From Platynereis dumerilii (taxonomy: Eukaryota; Annelida; Polychaeta; Phyllodocida; Nereididae), in NCBI GenBank assembly GCA_026936325.1, contig JAPTHN010000001.1, forward strand, positions 96,363,859 to 96,427,858: 64,000 bases of DNA, in the 5' to 3' direction. Both the position numbers and the translations under genes were made by a program. The notes under the pieces were generated by a model. That model saw only the letters and a list, made by a program, of their open reading frames with translations, ran no database searches and was not told the DNA's origin. Every line of letters starts with the position of its first letter. Position 1 is the first letter of the stretch. Positions 60,695-64,000 of the stretch are shown here, in pieces.

Positions 60695-61842
60695 TTTTTA
60701 CCTTCAGCGAACGAAGTTTGGAGAAGGTATTGTAATCACTTGGGTAAAATTGCTGTCCGTCCGCCGGGCGGGAGGGCGGGCGGTCGGGCGGCGGGCGGAT
60801 AGATCGTTTCCGGCCCAGCACTCAGCCTCTATTGAATATACATGGATGAAATTTGGTACACATCTAGCCTGTATGGTCTAGTTGTGCCTTTTGATGGTCT
60901 GATGAATAGATCTTAAATACTTTTGAAATAATTAGCATAATATACTTCTTTTTTTTTTTCGTTTCCGGGCTGAGGTTCGGTCATTATTGCATGTGCATGG
61001 ATGAAATTTGGTACACATGTGGCCTATATGGTCTAGTTGTGCCTTTTGATGGTCTCATTGAGAGATATTCTATATTTTTTGAAAAAATGAGAAAAACTAT
61101 AAAAACATATGTTTTTTTTTTTGGGCTATGACTCAGTCACTATTGCATGTAAATGGATAAAGTTTGGTATATGGTCAATATGGTCCAGTTGTGCCTTTTT
61201 AAAAGATCTGATGGAAAATATTATATACTTTTTGAAATATTGAAAAAAAAATAATAAAAATTTATTTTTTTGTTTCTGGCCCAACATCCGGTCACTATTC
61301 CATATATGGATGAAGTTTGGTACACATGTGGCTTATATGGTCTATTTGTGCCTCTTCATAGTCTGTCAGATGGCTTATCTATAGTGTAATATTGAGAAAA
61401 AATATTTAAAATATTTTTTTTTATATCGGACCCAAAACTTGCCCACAATTGCATATACAGTAATGCAATTTTCTAAACCAGTCACCTATACAATGTAGCA
61501 GTGCTTTTTGATGCGTATAACTATAACACTTTATGAATCATTGGAAAAACTTCAGAAAATTACAATAGAGTTATATTTTTTGGTTTTCAACCGACACCTC
61601 ATAACCTATACTTTGTACATGCATGAAACTATACCATAATATGCGTAAATTAGTCTAATAAGGTCTTTTCCTGATTTTACAAATTCTGGCAAGCAGATGG
61701 GAAGATGGCAGGGCAGCAGGCAAATAGAGATAATTGCAGGCCACTACTCGACCGCTATTGCATACCTATAAGCAATTTCGTAAACACACCAATTTTATGA
61801 TATTATTGTAATCTTCTAAAGGTGTTATTCGCTGAAGGTTTG
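60695..61842 (+). repeat. Seven degenerate units of about 155 bp with a GC-rich head
   Basis: Each unit carries GGATGAAATTTGGTACACAT, a TATGGTCTAGTTGTGCCTTT phrase and a T-rich run before the next GGGCC-type start (about 60808, 60965, 61120, 61272, 61425, 61580, 61735). A G-rich run at 60764-60798 could form a quadruplex. CCTTCAGCGAA near 60702 and its reverse complement near 61829 may mark the ends. Later units are more eroded. Confidence 0.65.
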
Positions 61843-62209
61843 CTGCTGCGCAGCCTATGTTTTTAAATTGCAGTACACCAATCCACACAACATAGAATTT
61901 TTTAATGGGTCAACAAGTGGCAAATGAAATTGAATCGTGACAAGTCTATGTATTTATATTACTTCTTTATTCAATTACATGTTAAATGGAAACGAAAGTG
62001 AAAATGTTTATTCGATCAAGGAAGTTGGTGTAATAAAAAATATATAGTGACCCCCCCTCCCCCCAAATATTTTTTATTTTTTCCTTAATACTCTTCTAAG
62101 ATGCCTGAAGCAATTGGGCGCAAAATGGCACAAATGCCTTTAATTAAGCATTATTTGAAGGCATTGCAGCACAGTCCAAAAAAGCTCAAAAGTGCATTAA
62201 CCAACCAGA
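61843..62209. other. Short spacer, nothing recognised
   Basis: AT-rich with a C-run near 62050. No copy elsewhere was seen. Confidence 0.4.
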
Positions 62210-62700
62210 GAACACAAAATGCAAAGCAATCAATATTTGAACTAAAATATAGGCCTAACCACATCAGATAAGTGCAACTATGCTGACGTAAAGCAATTAG
62301 ATTAAACTTGAAGTGATTTATTCATTCTACTGGAAGTATATCAATCTTGCATATAAGTCACTATCATACAGGATATAAATGCAAATTATGAAGTTAATGT
62401 GTGACTTGTGTTTTTTCTGGCAGGAATCTTTAGAGGGCCATGTTGGAAGCAGCAGTGGCTGTCAATGTGCCAGATGCCATAGACTGTGCCTTGAGGGGCT
62501 TCAATTCCTTGATGTGCTATGGAACAAGGTAAATATGCATGCAATATTTTTTCAGTCCTCTCTTCTAGCTTTAAATAAAATTCACTTGCCCATAGCTCTA
62601 CATTAATGTCATTATCCAAATGTAATTCATGTACTTAAACTGTCACTAAAAAAGTACATGAATATTGTATGATTCCCCATTTTTAGCCCCATCAGGCTCA
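62210..62700 (+). repeat. Family block H piece, forward copy
   Basis: Matches 10810-11270 and 33560-34020. With the inverted H at 59257-60270 it forms an inverted pair around the 155-bp repeats. Confidence 0.72.
62424..62528 (+). other. Exon-like segment in block H, best splice context
   Basis: It is preceded by a T-rich tract ending in GGCAG and followed by GTAAAT. It is 105 bp long and open for 35 codons (ESLEGHVGSSSGCQCARCHR, then a second part ending DVLWNK). This is the copy with the best-looking splice signals. An alternative frame reading VNVPDAIDCALRGFNSL is also open to the end of the segment, so the coding frame, if any, is uncertain. Confidence 0.3.
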
Positions 62701-62934
62701 TCGCCCATTAAATATACTAGCATAACACCCGTGAAACATGCATGTGAGAAGGGGGGAATAGAGGGTGTTTCACAATGGCCTTTAGTTAGATTGTGAGAAA
62801 ACATTCTGTGACTGCAATTTGAACATGAAACCCGGCTAAGGACATTGTAGAGAGTGTAGAAAAGAAGCTTGCAAGTTTTCATAACTGGGCAATCAGTAGT
62901 TTTATTGGAGTAGAGTAAGGGGTCCATGAATTAA

Positions 62935-63115
62935 GATGAGCGAAGCGAACGGCTGCCGTAGGCAGCCGTGAGCGTAGCTCACTTAGCACAGCAAGCAGAC
63001 AATGATCAGTTAACAGCACAGTGGACCAAGAAACATTGATGGTCGACAATTTATGTAGGTCAAATAGGTCCAGCAACAGAGCAATCTGTTGGTTTCGAAT
63101 CAAATTCAATTAAAA
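62935..63115 (+). repeat. Palindrome-bearing repeat, copy 2
   Basis: Contains the perfect hairpin CGGCTGCC-GTA-GGCAGCCG at about 62950-62968, set in GAGCGAAGCGAA and GAGCGTAGCTC strings. It is then collinear with the reverse complement of 57800-57990. The two hairpins have different arm sequences but the same position, which suggests compensatory change or independent GC-rich drift. Confidence 0.6.
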
Positions 63116-63261
63116 AACATACCTCTTTTGTTCCTCAATATATTGTTATAATATTCCAGTTGTTTTTTAGCATACATTATTCCAGTGTTTGATAATTATT
63201 TACGGCAGATGAGCGCCTGCGCGCCGTCTTCAGAACTAGGTCATAGAAATTTTGGCAGAGC

Positions 63262-63310
63262 CCACCAGAGGGCACCACGTATAGAGTGCTGACTACAGTC
63301 CCCCTGGTGG
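63262..63310. promoter_or_regulatory. Pair of CTCF-like motifs in convergent orientation
   Basis: CCACCAGAGGGC at 63262-63273 on the plus strand and CCACCAGGGGGA at 63299-63310 on the minus strand both fit the core of the bilaterian CTCF site. They may equally be a short inverted repeat of a dead transposon. Binding is not shown by sequence alone. Confidence 0.3.
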
Positions 63311-63387
63311 CAGAATCACCAACACTATTGACTGGCTTCAGGAGTGCAGATTGGGCAGTCATGCAGTGCTAATGACGGGACAGAGCC

Positions 63388-63590
63388 AAAAAAAAAATTC
63401 TGAAAAAAAAAAAAAATTCCGAAAAAAAAAAAAATTCTGGAAAAAAAATATTTTCAGAAAAAAAAAAATTTCCTAAAATGAAATTTTTTTGAAAAAAAAG
63501 AAAGAAAAAAATTACCTAAAAAAAAAAATTTAAAAAAAAAATATTGTGAAAAAATTAAAATTTTTTGAAATAAAAAAAAAGTGTCCGAGC
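63388..63590. repeat. A-rich low-complexity tract
   Basis: Long A runs broken at intervals by TTCTG, TTCCG and TTTT. The short minus frames in it are compositional artefacts. Confidence 0.9.
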
Positions 63591-63641
63591 GAAGTAAGGT
63601 GTCACGTCCCGTCTTCCATGCTGCGGCATCATCATATGTAA

Positions 63642-63858
63642 CAGGCCGTATAAGCGCATTTCTGGGCCCGGGGCAAACTGTTTCCAATGGGCCCTCTTGC
63701 GCCCCAAAATGCTCTGAAATTCTGAAAAGTACATTCTCGCGCCAGTTACCCGACGCACTTTCTTTACAGTGTGAACTCTTTCAGCTTCATCATGGGCCCC
63801 CCTGAGATCATGGGCCCGGGGCAAGTGCCCCGTTTGCCCATAGGTTAATACGGCCCTG
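63642..63858. mobile_element. hAT-type MITE, about 217 bp
   Basis: The right end reads CAGGGCCGTATTAA inward and the left CAGGCCGTATAAG. GGGCCCGGGGCAA occurs near both ends. GTAACAGG appears at 63638-63645 and 63859-63866 as an 8-bp duplication, though it overlaps the left terminus, so the exact start is ambiguous. The frames over it are chance. Confidence 0.68.
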
Positions 63859-63866
63859 GTAACAGG

Positions 63867-64000
63867 TAGATCTATTTCTTAAGTGCCACTGGACACATAC
63901 AATACAAGATGGTCACTTTGGTCAAGCTGTGAACTTTAACTGCAATCAGCCATCAATGGCACATATTGGGTCCCAGGCTGTTACTTTCTTTTAAGTTTTA
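63867..64000. other. Window end, nothing recognised
   Basis: No feature is seen in the last 134 bases. Confidence 0.4.

Noticed and set aside
60561-60881. Overlapping short frames rich in R, G and P
   Set aside because: They arise from the G/C-rich run and overlap on both strands.
63454-63824. Lysine/phenylalanine-rich and arginine-rich frames at the right end
   Set aside because: The first is an A-rich low-complexity artefact and the second lies across a hAT-type MITE.
1-64000. A defined new multi-gene system
   Set aside because: Apart from the LINE polyprotein there is no credible protein-coding gene, so no operon-like or multi-component system can be supported here.

Overview
This window looks like AT-rich nuclear DNA from an invertebrate animal. 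The evidence is a CR1/L2-type LINE, tRNA-derived SINEs and many non-autonomous DNA transposons with target duplications typical of animal families. A marine deuterostome (echinoderm, hemichordate or amphioxus-like) would fit, but that is an impression. I found no host protein-coding gene, rRNA gene, functional tRNA gene, CRISPR array or virus copy that I could defend. The only long open frame is the 1027-residue endonuclease/reverse transcriptase of a LINE at 15037-18120 (minus strand).

Most of the window is built from copies of one long non-coding sequence, which I split into blocks A to I. The two best copies are direct repeats about 28 kb apart: 1 to about 11990 (minus later insertions) and 28275 to about 34700. 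A second, more diverged series lies at 20163-24433 and 36181-42405. From 42410 onward most of the family is inverted (42410-45060, 48711-52690, 53340-60460), and one forward piece is at 62210-62700. Non-family stretches are 24647-28274, 45061-48710 and much of 61843-64000.

Because the copies are so similar, insertions can be read against an unoccupied paralogue a few kilobases away. This gives exact ends and target duplications for several elements: a 4.6-kb hAT-like foldback at 474-5080; Tc1/mariner-like MITEs at 5566-6384, 8289-8673, 23289-23671 and 49234-50256; a CAC...GTG element with a 4-bp TAAA duplication at 13252-14350; and an 8-bp-duplication element at 38686-40532 with eight iterated short motifs at each end. 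An element at 56971-58723 carries eight copies of a 14-mer. The LINE lies inside what looks like an older TTAA-flanked insertion (14596-20162), and a degraded LINE fragment at 54154-55616 holds a nested foldback.

The observations most worth following up are the iterated-end element at 38686-40532, the LINE whose upstream region is about 28 copies of a 45-bp unit, the 14-mer element at 56971-58723, the two unrelated-headed SINEs that share a central domain, and the architecture and origin of the multi-copy family itself.
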